Shown here: piece by piece, positions 31,540-38,484 of the stretch | Layout of the letters: each line of letters begins with the position of its first letter | Position numbering within the stretch: the stretch's first letter is position 1 | Assembly (NCBI GenBank): GCA_949740535.1 | Contig: CATJHO010000105.1 | Location: 1-38,484, forward strand | Length of the DNA: 38,484 nucleotides | Reading direction: 5' to 3' | Source: an uncultured Lachnospiraceae bacterium | Lineage (GTDB): Bacteria; Bacillota; Clostridia; Lachnospirales; Lachnospiraceae | The notes under the pieces: generated by a model | Told to the model about the DNA's origin: nothing | What the model saw: only the letters and a program-made list of their open reading frames with translations | Databases searched by the model: none | Program-made: the position numbers and the translations under genes

Positions 31540-32403
31540 ATGGAATACGCAGTGGAAGCAGCAGGACTGACAAAACATTATAAAGATTTTACACTGGATA
31601 ACGTAAGCTTTCAGATACCCACCGGTTCGATTGTGGGTTTTATCGGAGAGAATGGAGCGGGAAAAAGCACCACCATTAAGGCAGTGCTGGACCTGATTCA
31701 GAAGGATGCGGGGACGGTCCGGCTTCTGGGTAGGGAAAACGGGGCCCGCAGTAAGGAGGTAAAAGAACAGATCGGTGTTATTTTTGATGAGTGTTATTTT
31801 CCGGATGGACTTCAGGCAGTGGATATCAACCGGATGATGAAGCACATTTACAAGAGCTGGGAGCCGGATGTGTTTCTTGGTTATTGCAAAAAGTTTGGGC
31901 TGCCAGAAAGGAAAGCGGTGAAGGAGTTTTCCAGCGGCATGAAGGTGAAGCTGTCTATCGCTGCGGCCCTTTCCCATCATGCGAAGCTGATTATATTGGA
32001 TGATGCCTGCGGGTCTTTGGACCCGGTGGTTCGAAGTGAGATTCTTGATATTTTTATGGAGTTTATACAGGAGGAAGATCATACGGTTTTTCTTTCCTCC
32101 CATATTATCAGCGATATTGAGAAAATATGTGATTATATTCTGCTGATCCATAAGGGAAAAGTTCTTTTCTTTGAAAATAAGGATTCCCTCCGCTATGAAT
32201 ATGGAATTGTCCGCTGCAGCGAGGAGCAGTACCGGGAATTGGATCCTGAGATGGTGGTGGGGGTGCAGAGGAATCACTTTGAGGTAGAGGCTCTTGTGAA
32301 GAACCGCCGTGCACTGGAGGAAAAAGCGCATGATTATGTGATCGATCCGGCATCTGTTGAAGATATTCTGCTGTATATTGTTAAGTGCAGCCAGGAACGA
32401 TAG
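31540..32403 (+). CDS. ABC exporter ATPase with Asp in place of the catalytic Glu
   Basis: Cytoplasmic ATPase of 287 aa from the BcrA/YtrB-like exporter group. Walker A is GENGAGKSTT and the signature region is FSSGMKVKLSIAAAL. Walker B reads LIILDDACGSLDP: Asp154 is the Walker B Asp, and Asp155 stands where nearly all ABC ATPases have the catalytic Glu, followed by AC rather than PT. The switch His is in FLSSHIISDIEKIC. The C-terminal ~70 residues are a variable regulatory segment. It sits between the YtrA-type regulator and a membrane subunit, so the three form an exporter module of unknown substrate. Confidence 0.9.
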   Translation: MEYAVEAAGLTKHYKDFTLDNVSFQIPTGSIVGFIGENGAGKSTTIKAVLDLIQKDAGTVRLLGRENGARSKEVKEQIGVIFDECYFPDGLQAVDINRMMKHIYKSWEPDVFLGYCKKFGLPERKAVKEFSSGMKVKLSIAAALSHHAKLIILDDACGSLDPVVRSEILDIFMEFIQEEDHTVFLSSHIISDIEKICDYILLIHKGKVLFFENKDSLRYEYGIVRCSEEQYRELDPEMVVGVQRNHFEVEALVKNRRALEEKAHDYVIDPASVEDILLYIVKCSQER

Positions 32404-32491
32404 ATGCAAAGCTGAGAAACCAGAGATTTAAGACAGCGGTGCCCGGACGAAATGGAATAAAAACAGGGGAACAGGAATAGGAGTGAAAAGC

Positions 32492-33133
32492 ATGAAAGGA
32501 TTATTGTTAAAAGACATTTTTAATTTGAGGAAGGTTATCAAGCAGTATTTATTGATTCTGGCGTTTTTTGTATGTTACTGCTTTTTCCTGAAAACACCTT
32601 CATTTTTCCCGATGATGACAATCATGAGTTTTTCTATGATAATTTTAACCAGTATGGGATATGACGAGGCGGCAGGTTTTGATAAGTTTGCATTGACGCT
32701 TCCGGTGAACCGGGAGGATTTGGTCCGTGTTAAATATGTGATGCTTTTGATTCTGCTGCTGATTGGTCTTGTGGTGGGAATTTCCGGGAATCTAATCATC
32801 AGCTGTTTCATCGGGGGAGAGCAGGAACCTTTTGCAGAGCAGTTTTCTTCAATCCTGGCAGTAGCGGTTATGTTTCTTCTCGTTTATGCCACCATGCTTC
32901 CGGTTGTCTTCAAGATAGGAGTGGAGCGGGCAAGGATGCTGCTGATGATCTGCTATATTGGTATTTTTGCGGTTATCTTTTTCGGTCTTCAATTCCTTGC
33001 AGAATTGAATCTGCTGGATAGAATAGAGGCTGCAAGAATTCCTATGGCAGTGGGAATCGTTGGATTTGCGGCTTTCTATGTGCTGGCCAGCTATTTCATT
33101 TCACTGAAGATTATCCGTAAGCGGGAGTGGTGA
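32492..33133 (+). CDS. ABC-2 type transporter membrane subunit
   Basis: Integral membrane protein of 213 aa with about six hydrophobic segments. It begins MKGLLLKDIFNLRKVIKQY, the lead-in typical of the ABC2_membrane_5 family. SMGYDEAAGFDKFALTLPV with NREDLVRVKY is also characteristic. The ATG at 32492 has AGGAG nine bases before it. A GTG at 32483 is possible but too close. It is the natural partner of the preceding ATPase. The 88-base gap before it holds GGAATAAAAACAGG..GGAATAGGAG, faintly like the repeats at 21.3 and 27.9 kb. Confidence 0.83.
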   Translation: MKGLLLKDIFNLRKVIKQYLLILAFFVCYCFFLKTPSFFPMMTIMSFSMIILTSMGYDEAAGFDKFALTLPVNREDLVRVKYVMLLILLLIGLVVGISGNLIISCFIGGEQEPFAEQFSSILAVAVMFLLVYATMLPVVFKIGVERARMLLMICYIGIFAVIFFGLQFLAELNLLDRIEAARIPMAVGIVGFAAFYVLASYFISLKIIRKREW

Positions 33134-33150
33134 CTGCCTGCTGAGGATAT

Positions 33151-33184
33151 CCTCTCTTGACCGTGCAGCCCTTGTCAGGAGAGG
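33151..33184 (+). other. Stem-loop after the exporter operon
   Basis: CCTCTCTTGAC at 33151-33161 pairs with GTCAGGAGAGG at 33174-33184 over 11 positions with one G-U. GGGGAAAAT follows rather than a U-tract, so terminator function is doubtful. The left arm matches the hairpins at 27845 and 36803. Confidence 0.6.
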
Positions 33185-33285
33185 GGAAAATCTGCCTACA
33201 AATAAGCCTGGCACATCTTTTGGGGTCTGTTTTCTCTTCATCTGGGCTTACAAGAAATTCTTAAGAATTTTTTTGGAAAACGCAC

Positions 33286-33314
33286 TTGCCTGTAAGGCTT
33301 ATTTCCTATATACT
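33286..33314 (+). promoter_or_regulatory. Promoter of the carboxypeptidase gene
   Basis: TTGCCT at 33286-33291 and TATACT at 33309-33314, 17-bp spacing. A perfect 16-base palindrome, AAATTCTTAAGAATTT, lies upstream at 33255-33270. Confidence 0.6.
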
Positions 33315-33365
33315 GTAGTAAGAAGTGTATTTTTGTATAGATATTGGGAAAAGAGAGCAGGGCAG

Positions 33366-34535
33366 ATGACAAGAAGGCAGAAGAGAAAGCTGATAAGAAT
33401 CCTGACCGGCGTGCTTTGCACGCTTTGTCTGGGAATGGTGATAGGAACGGTATATGCAGGAAATCTGAATTGGAATGCTTCCAAAAGCCAGGAGGCAGAG
33501 GAGGATGTATCAAAGGAAGAAGAAGTCCCGGCGGTTAAGGAAGTTGAGGAAGAACCAGAAGAAGAGGAGTTAAAGGAGGAACTTCCGGATGACTGGAATC
33601 TGATTCTGGTGAACCGGACACATCCTCTGCCGGATGATTTTGAGGTGGAGTTAAAGAGTATTGGGGGCGGACACAAGATTGATGCCCGTGCCTATGAGGA
33701 TTATGCAGCTATGATGGAAGCGGCAAGGAAGGAAGGCGTGTATATTTATGTAACCTCTTCCTACCGTACCATGGACAAGCAGATCGCCCTTCATGAGGCC
33801 AAGATTGAAGAGGGCGTGATGATGGACTACTCTTATGCGGAGGCCAAGGAGCGCGCGGCGGAGGTAGTAGCGGTTCCGGGAACCAGTGAGCATCAGGCCG
33901 GGCTTGCTCTGGACCTGGTATCTTCGGAGTACCGGAAGCTGAATGAGAAGCAGGAGAAGACCAAGGGCTTTCAGTGGCTGAAGGAAAACTGCTATGATTA
34001 CGGTTTTATTCTGCGCTATCCCAATGGGAAAACGGACGTCACAGGGATTATCTATGAGCCCTGGCATTTTCGTTATGTGGGAAAGAAAGCGGCAAGAGAA
34101 ATGAGAGCTTCAGGCCAGACGCTGGAAGAGTACTTAGGAGCGATTCCCATTTCAGAGGGAATTCCGGTGGAGTATGACAGCTCTATGGCAGAAACAAAGA
34201 AGAAATCAGGAAAGCCGTCTGCGCCGGTACAGGAGGCAGTGCCTGAGAATGCAGGGACGCCGGAGGTTTCGGGAGAGAGCGGAACCGTTTCGGATCCACA
34301 GGTGCCGTCCGCACCGGAGACACCGGTTGAGCCTGCAGTACCAGTTGTGCCGGAGATGCCGCCAGCGGATACAACGCCTGTGGAGCCAAGCCCGCCGCCG
34401 GCAGAACCAGTTGTTCCCGTAGAACCGAATCCTGCACCCACGGAGCCGGCTGTGCCGGAAGGACCGCCGCAGGAGCAGGTACCGGAAGTCCCGGCGGATC
34501 CGCCGCCGCAGGAAAATGTTCCGGAACAGACATAG
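33366..34535 (+). CDS. D-alanyl-D-alanine carboxypeptidase, VanY/M15 family
   Basis: Zinc peptidase of 389 aa that trims the terminal D-Ala from peptidoglycan stems, acting outside the membrane. Domains: N-terminal signal anchor (LIRILTGVLCTLCLGMVIG), a Glu-rich linker (~40-75), the M15 domain (~80-260) with SSYRT, metal ligands His176 and Asp183 in SEHQAGLALDL, and Glu231/His234 in EPWHF, then a Pro/Glu/Val-rich tail of ~100 residues probably spanning the wall. The ATG at 33366 gives a clean signal anchor. The longer reading from 33273 would start inside the promoter. No van resistance genes accompany it, so a housekeeping role is more likely than vancomycin resistance. Confidence 0.9.
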   Translation: MTRRQKRKLIRILTGVLCTLCLGMVIGTVYAGNLNWNASKSQEAEEDVSKEEEVPAVKEVEEEPEEEELKEELPDDWNLILVNRTHPLPDDFEVELKSIGGGHKIDARAYEDYAAMMEAARKEGVYIYVTSSYRTMDKQIALHEAKIEEGVMMDYSYAEAKERAAEVVAVPGTSEHQAGLALDLVSSEYRKLNEKQEKTKGFQWLKENCYDYGFILRYPNGKTDVTGIIYEPWHFRYVGKKAAREMRASGQTLEEYLGAIPISEGIPVEYDSSMAETKKKSGKPSAPVQEAVPENAGTPEVSGESGTVSDPQVPSAPETPVEPAVPVVPEMPPADTTPVEPSPPPAEPVVPVEPNPAPTEPAVPEGPPQEQVPEVPADPPPQENVPEQT

Positions 34536-34542
34536 TTGATTT

Positions 34543-34581
34543 CCCATCCAGTGTGGATACGAAACATTGGATGGGTTTTTT
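34543..34581 (+). terminator. Terminator of the carboxypeptidase gene
   Basis: CCCATCCA at 34543-34550 pairs with TGGATGGG at 34568-34575, followed by TTTTTT at 34576-34581. Confidence 0.9.
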
Positions 34582-34668
34582 ATGTATGCAGATGTACGGT
34601 TCAGATGGGATCTTCCGGTACAGCCGGCAGCCGTGATTCTTAAAATTTTGTGAACTAAATCAGCAGCC

Positions 34669-34697
34669 TTGGAAATAGGTGAAAAATGTGGTAGTAT
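34669..34697 (+). promoter_or_regulatory. Probable promoter of the cardiolipin synthase gene
   Basis: TTGGAA at 34669-34674 and TAGTAT at 34692-34697, 17-bp spacing, located 24 bases before the gene. Confidence 0.5.
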
Positions 34698-34720
34698 GAA
34701 AAGAAGAAGGAGAAATAAAC

Positions 34721-36256
34721 ATGTTACGTAAGATACTGAAGCTGTTGACAAGCAGACTGGTGTTTTTTGGAATTCTTTTACTGATACAGCTTGTATGGCT
34801 TCTGATGTTTTTGACCAGACTGACCAACTATTCCACGGTTATCTCCGTTCTGTTTACACTGATTAGTCTGCTGGCTGTTCTGTGGATTATCAGGCGGGGG
34901 GAGAATCCGGCTTATCAGATGGCGTGGGTGATCTTTATTATGACATTCCCGCTTCTTGGCGGCCTTTTCTATCTGCTTGTGGGGAATAAACAGCCTTCCA
35001 GGAACATGCGCTTAAAACTGGAGGCAGAACAGAAGCGGATGGAAGGAGAATTGGCACAGGATGTTTCCGTTTTAAATCATATAAAACAGCTGGATGCCCG
35101 CATGGCAGGGCAGTTTTCTTATATGTCCCGTACCTGCGGCTATCCGGTTTATGAGCATACACAGGCCCGCTATTACCAGGCAGGAGAGGAGCTTTTTACA
35201 GAACTTCTTGAGGAGCTTAAAAAGGCAGAGCATTTTATATTTATGGAATACTTTATAGTGGAAGAGGGCCGGATGTGGAACAGCATTCTGGAGGTTCTGG
35301 AGGAGAAGGCCAGGGCCGGTCTGGATGTCCGCTTTGTCTATGATGATCTGGGATGTGTTTCCCTGCTTCCTGCCGGGTATGACCGGCAGCTGGAGGCGAA
35401 AGGAATCCGCTGCATTGCCTTTAATCCATTTATCCCTCTATGGTCGCTGGTGATGAATAACCGGGATCACAGAAAGATTACGGTCATTGACGGGCATACG
35501 GCTTTCAGCGGCGGTGTGAATCTGGCAGATGAATATATCAATGAGAAGCAGCGCTTTGGACACTGGAAGGATACAGGCTTTATGCTGAAGGGCGAGGCGG
35601 TCTGGAATTATACGGTGATGTTTCTTCAGATGTGGAATGCGTTCTGCCGGACGGATGAATCTTATGAGATGTTCCGGGCTGGGAGATATTACCCTGAGCC
35701 CTTTGCAACAGATGGATTTGTACAACCCTTTGGGGATTCTCCTCTGGACGAAGAGATTGCGGCGGAAAATGTGTACTTGAATATTTTGAACCAGGCCAGG
35801 GACTATGTATACATTTTTACCCCTTATCTGATCATTGATCATGAAATGGATACAGCTCTGCGCCTAGCCGCCAAGCGGGGTGTGGATGTGCGGATAGTGA
35901 CACCGGGAATTCCGGACAAAAAGGTGATTTTCCAGCTGACCCGGTCCTATTACCCCTCTCTTTTGAGAGAAGGAGTCCGTATTTATGAATATACGCCGGG
36001 ATTCCTTCATGCCAAATCCTACGTCTGTGATGACGAGACGGCAGTGGTAGGAACCATCAATATGGATTACCGGAGCCTGTTTCTGCATTTTGAGTGCGGT
36101 ACGCTGTTTTACCAGAATTCCATTGTGGCAGATGTAAAGCAGGACTGCCTGCGGACCATTGAAAAATCCAGAGAGATTCATTTGAAGGATACAAGAGAGG
36201 GCTTTTTCGGAAGCTTGTTCAGTGCGGTTCTGCGGGTACTGTCTCCTCTGCTTTAA
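34721..36256 (+). CDS. cls: Cardiolipin synthase
   Basis: Membrane phospholipase-D-superfamily enzyme of 511 aa that joins two phosphatidylglycerols to cardiolipin. Two N-terminal transmembrane segments (~10-60) plus a short hydrophobic hairpin (MTFPLLGGLFYLLVG) anchor it. HKD motif 1 is DHRKITVIDG (His250, Lys252, Asp257). HKD motif 2 is LHAKSYVCDD (His430, Lys432), followed by GTINMDYRS. AAGGAG precedes the ATG. It is flanked by its own promoter and appears monocistronic or weakly linked to the CBS gene. Confidence 0.94.
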   Translation: MLRKILKLLTSRLVFFGILLLIQLVWLLMFLTRLTNYSTVISVLFTLISLLAVLWIIRRGENPAYQMAWVIFIMTFPLLGGLFYLLVGNKQPSRNMRLKLEAEQKRMEGELAQDVSVLNHIKQLDARMAGQFSYMSRTCGYPVYEHTQARYYQAGEELFTELLEELKKAEHFIFMEYFIVEEGRMWNSILEVLEEKARAGLDVRFVYDDLGCVSLLPAGYDRQLEAKGIRCIAFNPFIPLWSLVMNNRDHRKITVIDGHTAFSGGVNLADEYINEKQRFGHWKDTGFMLKGEAVWNYTVMFLQMWNAFCRTDESYEMFRAGRYYPEPFATDGFVQPFGDSPLDEEIAAENVYLNILNQARDYVYIFTPYLIIDHEMDTALRLAAKRGVDVRIVTPGIPDKKVIFQLTRSYYPSLLREGVRIYEYTPGFLHAKSYVCDDETAVVGTINMDYRSLFLHFECGTLFYQNSIVADVKQDCLRTIEKSREIHLKDTREGFFGSLFSAVLRVLSPLL

Positions 36257-36360
36257 CCAGGGACTGGGTATCAGATGTGGTTTTTCCGGGAGTGTAACAC
36301 AGCTGTAGAATCGTTATACGAAAATAAGAATTTAATTTGAGTGAAAGAAAGGAATCAAAT

Positions 36361-36792
36361 ATGAATATATTGTTTTTTCTGAAACCCAAAGGAGAGCTTG
36401 CCTATCTCTATGACGACTGTACGCTGCGGCAGGGACTTGAGAAGCTGGAGCGGAGCGGATTTACGGCGATTCCCCTTATTAACCGGAACGGGGAATACAT
36501 AGGAACGATCACAGAGGGAGATATGCTCTGGAGCCTGAAGAATAAGTTTTCGCTGGATCTGCGGGCGGCAGAGGACGTGTCCATCCAGACGGTCCGCCGC
36601 CGGGCAAAATTTGAGCCTATTTCCATTGACGCGAACATTGAGGATCTCTTTTCCAAGGCTATGAACCAGAATTTTGTTCCGGTGATCGATGACAAACGGA
36701 TTTTTATTGGAATTGTAACCCGGAAGGATATTATGGGATTCTGTTATCAGGAGTTTATCCGCAGGGGGAAAAAAGAAGAGACTGAGATTTAG
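36361..36792 (+). CDS. CBS-domain protein
   Basis: Cytoplasmic protein of 143 aa made of a tandem CBS pair: CTLRQGLEKLERSGFTAIPLINRNGEYIGTITE-like repeat one (split here by its GTITEGDMLW motif) and repeat two (IEDLFSKAMNQNFVPVIDD, GIVTRKDIM). CBS pairs usually bind adenosine nucleotides or S-adenosyl compounds. No catalytic domain is attached. AAAGGAA precedes the ATG at 36361. A TTG at 36337 is an unlikely alternative. Its target is unknown. Confidence 0.85.
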   Translation: MNILFFLKPKGELAYLYDDCTLRQGLEKLERSGFTAIPLINRNGEYIGTITEGDMLWSLKNKFSLDLRAAEDVSIQTVRRRAKFEPISIDANIEDLFSKAMNQNFVPVIDDKRIFIGIVTRKDIMGFCYQEFIRRGKKEETEI

Positions 36793-36802
36793 AGACAATA
36801 CC

Positions 36803-36842
36803 TTCTCTTGACAAGGGAATGAACTTGATAAAGAATTTTTTT
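36803..36842 (+). terminator. Terminator of the CBS gene
   Basis: TTCTCTTGACAAG at 36803-36815 pairs with CTTGATAAAGAA at 36824-36835 with one bulge and one mismatch, followed by TTTTTTT at 36836-36842. Confidence 0.75.
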
Positions 36843-36890
36843 GACAAGATGGTATGTACCTTTGCCAGAGAAGAAGATGGACATTTGTGG

Positions 36891-36925
36891 GAGCCGGAGC
36901 AGTGAAGAACTGTTCCGGCTCTTTT
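36891..36925 (+). terminator. Second terminator in the 36.8-37.1 kb gap
   Basis: GAGCCGGAGCAG at 36891-36902 pairs with CTGTTCCGGCTC at 36910-36921 (12 positions, one G-U), then TTTT. The 316-base gap holds only this, the previous terminator, the inverted repeat at 37009-37027 and the next promoter. No gene is visible between the terminators. Confidence 0.8.
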
Positions 36926-37008
36926 GGATGCTGAATTGTTATCCAATCTCAGCTTATTATTTACGCAATCTTCCATGTTCCGCTTTGTGTTGCGATTTTT
37001 GATAATAT

Positions 37009-37027
37009 TTTATTGAATATCAATAAA
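37009..37027. promoter_or_regulatory. Inverted repeat upstream of the last promoter (putative operator)
   Basis: TTTATTGA-ATA-TCAATAAA, with perfect 8-bp arms, ends seven bases before the -35. It sits where an activator or repressor could act. Confidence 0.5.
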
Positions 37028-37033
37028 TTTTTA

Positions 37034-37062
37034 TTGACAATTGAATAACAGGGGACTATGAT
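37034..37062 (+). promoter_or_regulatory. Promoter of the unassigned membrane protein
   Basis: Perfect TTGACA at 37034-37039 and TATGAT at 37057-37062 with 17-bp spacing. The -10 covers the ATG at 37058, so that codon cannot be the start of the main transcript, and the ATG at 37109 is preferred. Confidence 0.75.
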
Positions 37063-37108
37063 AGGAGACAGAGAGAAATGCATAAGAGCGAAAGAGGTGT
37101 ATGTAAAG

Positions 37109-38266
37109 ATGATTGCGTACCTGTTGTTTATTGTATTTTTAGGGCTGCTTCTCATTCCGGGCCCTTTGTTTACTCTTTGGAATATCTGGAATCTGGTTCT
37201 GAGAAGGGAGCATACAGGAAAATTTGAGGCCCTGGCATTTGCGGTGGGGATTCTCTACAGCTTTCTGCTGTACGGCATCTGGAGTCCGCGCTTCTGGGAG
37301 GAAAGTATCTATCCAAGCCAGGATATGGCGTCTCTCCATGAGCCCTTTTCCAGAGAGCATATTTTGACTTTGCTGACGCTTATGGCAGTGGGTCTTGTTT
37401 CCTACGCTTATCTGAAATCAAAGAAAGAGAAAGCAGCGCCTCTGGCAGCTGTTTTGTCCATGGCCGGCGTTTATATTGGAATTTTTGTAAATCTGGCAGT
37501 GATGGTTCAGCTTTTTGGAAGTATCAGCGCCCAACTGCCTTTTGGTAACAGTATGCCCTGCGATGTGCTTTTGATGATGCTGGTTCCCTTTAATTACCTG
37601 CTGCTGGCAGTGGACCTTCTGGTACGTGTGATCCGGGCCCAGAGCAGGAAGCTTCAGGAGAGAGCACAAATGACAGAAGGTGGAAGCGGAGCGGAATCTG
37701 AACCTTACAAGAGCCGGATCTTAAATAACTGCAGCCGGATTCTGGCAGAGAGCGGCAGCTGGGCTGTGTATGCTCTGCTTCTGACCCTGCCGCTTCTATG
37801 CATTGTGATTGTGATGCTTCTCCTGTTCGGCCAGCAGCCGGACAGCGCCATCCGGGCATTTACGGAGACCAGCGACTGGTCCCTGTCAACAAAGATTTCT
37901 CCGCCGCCGGTTATTTTGGACAGCCATTACCTGTGTACTGCAGCCATGAAGGGACACAAAGAACTGGTAAAACCGCTGCGTCTGGGAATCCGCCATGGAA
38001 ACAAGATCGTAGTAAACCGCCAGCTGTGCATTGCCAATGCCTTTGAACAGCTCTTAGAAGAGCGCACGCCAAGGTTCCACCGCGCCCTGCGGAGCTTCTA
38101 CGACACTTACGGTTACCCCATATCCAGACATATCCACAGCCCCTGGAGCGCAGACATGGTTTACCTGATTATGAAGCCTTTCGAGTGGATCTTCCTGGCA
38201 CTATTATACCTCTTCGATCCAACCCCCGAAAACCGAATCGCCAGACAATATACAGGACAGCAATGA
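37109..38266 (+). CDS. Membrane protein of unknown family
   Basis: A 385-aa protein I cannot assign. Hydrophobic segments can be read at ~1-27 (YLLFIVFLGLLLIPGPLFTL), ~45-60, ~90-105 (ILTLLTLMAVGLVSYAYL), ~115-140, ~150-178 (DVLLMMLVPFNYLLLAVDLL) and ~220-245 (VYALLLTLPLLCIVIVMLLL). After the last of these a ~130-residue mainly polar domain follows, with ILDSHYLCTAAMKGHKELV, RLGIRHGNKIVVNRQL, NAFEQLLEERTPRFHRALR and YDTYGYPISRHIHS, then a short hydrophobic end (FEWIFLALLYLF). The Cys/His-containing CTAAMKGH and IRHGNKIVVNRQ stretches look conserved rather than random. AGAGG precedes the ATG with 11-base spacing. GTG at 37097 is an alternative. Confidence 0.75.
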   Translation: MIAYLLFIVFLGLLLIPGPLFTLWNIWNLVLRREHTGKFEALAFAVGILYSFLLYGIWSPRFWEESIYPSQDMASLHEPFSREHILTLLTLMAVGLVSYAYLKSKKEKAAPLAAVLSMAGVYIGIFVNLAVMVQLFGSISAQLPFGNSMPCDVLLMMLVPFNYLLLAVDLLVRVIRAQSRKLQERAQMTEGGSGAESEPYKSRILNNCSRILAESGSWAVYALLLTLPLLCIVIVMLLLFGQQPDSAIRAFTETSDWSLSTKISPPPVILDSHYLCTAAMKGHKELVKPLRLGIRHGNKIVVNRQLCIANAFEQLLEERTPRFHRALRSFYDTYGYPISRHIHSPWSADMVYLIMKPFEWIFLALLYLFDPTPENRIARQYTGQQ

Positions 38267-38273
38267 GCAGTGC

Positions 38274-38409
38274 CAAAATGCAAAATGGCAAATCGACTGC
38301 CTGCAGTCGGATTTGACAGACTGCATTTTGACAGGGCAAGGTGAGCCCGACAGGGCGGGAAGGTCCCCTGGGGGACGAAGCCCGTGAATGAGGGAAACCA
38401 GCGGTTTCC
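38274..38409. other. Structured intergenic region at the window edge
   Basis: Three nested or consecutive foldings follow the last gene. CAAAATGCA (38274-38282) pairs with TGCATTTTG (38322-38330), enclosing CGACTG/CAGTCG. GGGC (38353-38356) pairs with GCCC (38380-38383), enclosing GTCCCC/GGGGAC. GGAAACC (38393-38399) pairs with GGTTTCC (38403-38409). No gene is visible in 38267-38484. Confidence 0.55.
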
Positions 38410-38484
38410 TGAATGCGCACTGCGAAGAAGAACACAGCCAATATATACCCCAAAAAACAAGGAGACCAGTCCCCCATCCATGAA

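Noticed and set aside
33366-34535. Vancomycin-resistance function for the VanY-like protein
   Set aside because: No vanHAX, vanT or VanRS pair is nearby, and such carboxypeptidases are common housekeeping enzymes.
36843-36925. Small RNA between the two terminators
   Set aside because: A TTGACA at 36841-36846 has no acceptable -10 at 16-18 bases, so no transcript start can be supported.

Overview
The window looks like a chromosomal segment of an anaerobic Firmicute of the Clostridia, most likely Lachnospiraceae. The reasons are the gene families (AraR of the GntR/LacI fusion type, a YesM-type histidine kinase with an AraC-type response regulator, an [FeFe]-hydrogenase, CbiK, a thioredoxin reductase without an NADPH site, a YtrA-type GntR regulator with an ABC pair), strong AGGAGG-type ribosome binding sites, and use of GTG and TTG starts. 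No rRNA, tRNA, CRISPR, transposase or phage gene was seen. All 35 genes I accept lie on the + strand.

Layout. (1) 0-12.3 kb, pentose uptake and use: araR, araA and an FGGY kinase (probable ribulokinase), a terminator, a two-component system, a terminator, then a promoter and a four-gene YtfQ/YtfR/YtfT/YjfF-type sugar ABC importer. A heavily structured intercistronic stretch separates the binding protein from the ATPase. araD is not in the window. (2) 12.4-15.0 kb, metal efflux: a free-standing HMA metal-binding protein, a CadA/ZntA-like P1B-ATPase and a CadC-like ArsR regulator, behind a sigma-A promoter with a near-perfect 32-bp ArsR-type palindrome. (3) 15.1-16.5 kb: a DUF1622-like membrane protein and a Cof-type HAD phosphatase. 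(4) 16.5-21.9 kb: a five-gene Nik/Dpp-type ABC importer whose binding protein carries two His clusters, so nickel/cobalt is as likely as peptide. (5) 22.0-26.4 kb, redox and cobalt: thioredoxin, a thioredoxin reductase that probably takes electrons from ferredoxin, a CbiK cobaltochelatase, a monomeric [FeFe]-hydrogenase and a YfcE phosphodiesterase. (6) 26.4-28.6 kb: TrkH/TrkA potassium uptake. (7) 28.7-30.7 kb: two cell-wall hydrolases (an Amidase_2 and a coiled-coil NlpC/P60). (8) 30.7-33.1 kb: a 129-bp intergenic tandem repeat, then a YtrA-type regulator with an ABC ATPase and permease. (9) 33.3-38.3 kb: a VanY-type D,D-carboxypeptidase, a cardiolipin synthase, a CBS-domain protein and a membrane protein I cannot assign. 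The last 218 bases are a structured intergenic region cut by the window edge.

The protein-coding content is mostly recognisable. The most unusual material is between genes: a degenerate ~31-36-bp repeat shared by two unrelated intergenic regions (21.25 and 27.9 kb), a long folded intercistronic element (8.4-8.66 kb), the 129-bp repeat ending in a very long hairpin (30.67-30.97 kb), a 10-bp-phased repeat leader (31.03-31.10 kb) and recurrent hairpins sharing a CTCTCTTGA arm. Among proteins, the putative ferredoxin-dependent thioredoxin reductase beside an [FeFe]-hydrogenase deserves most attention.
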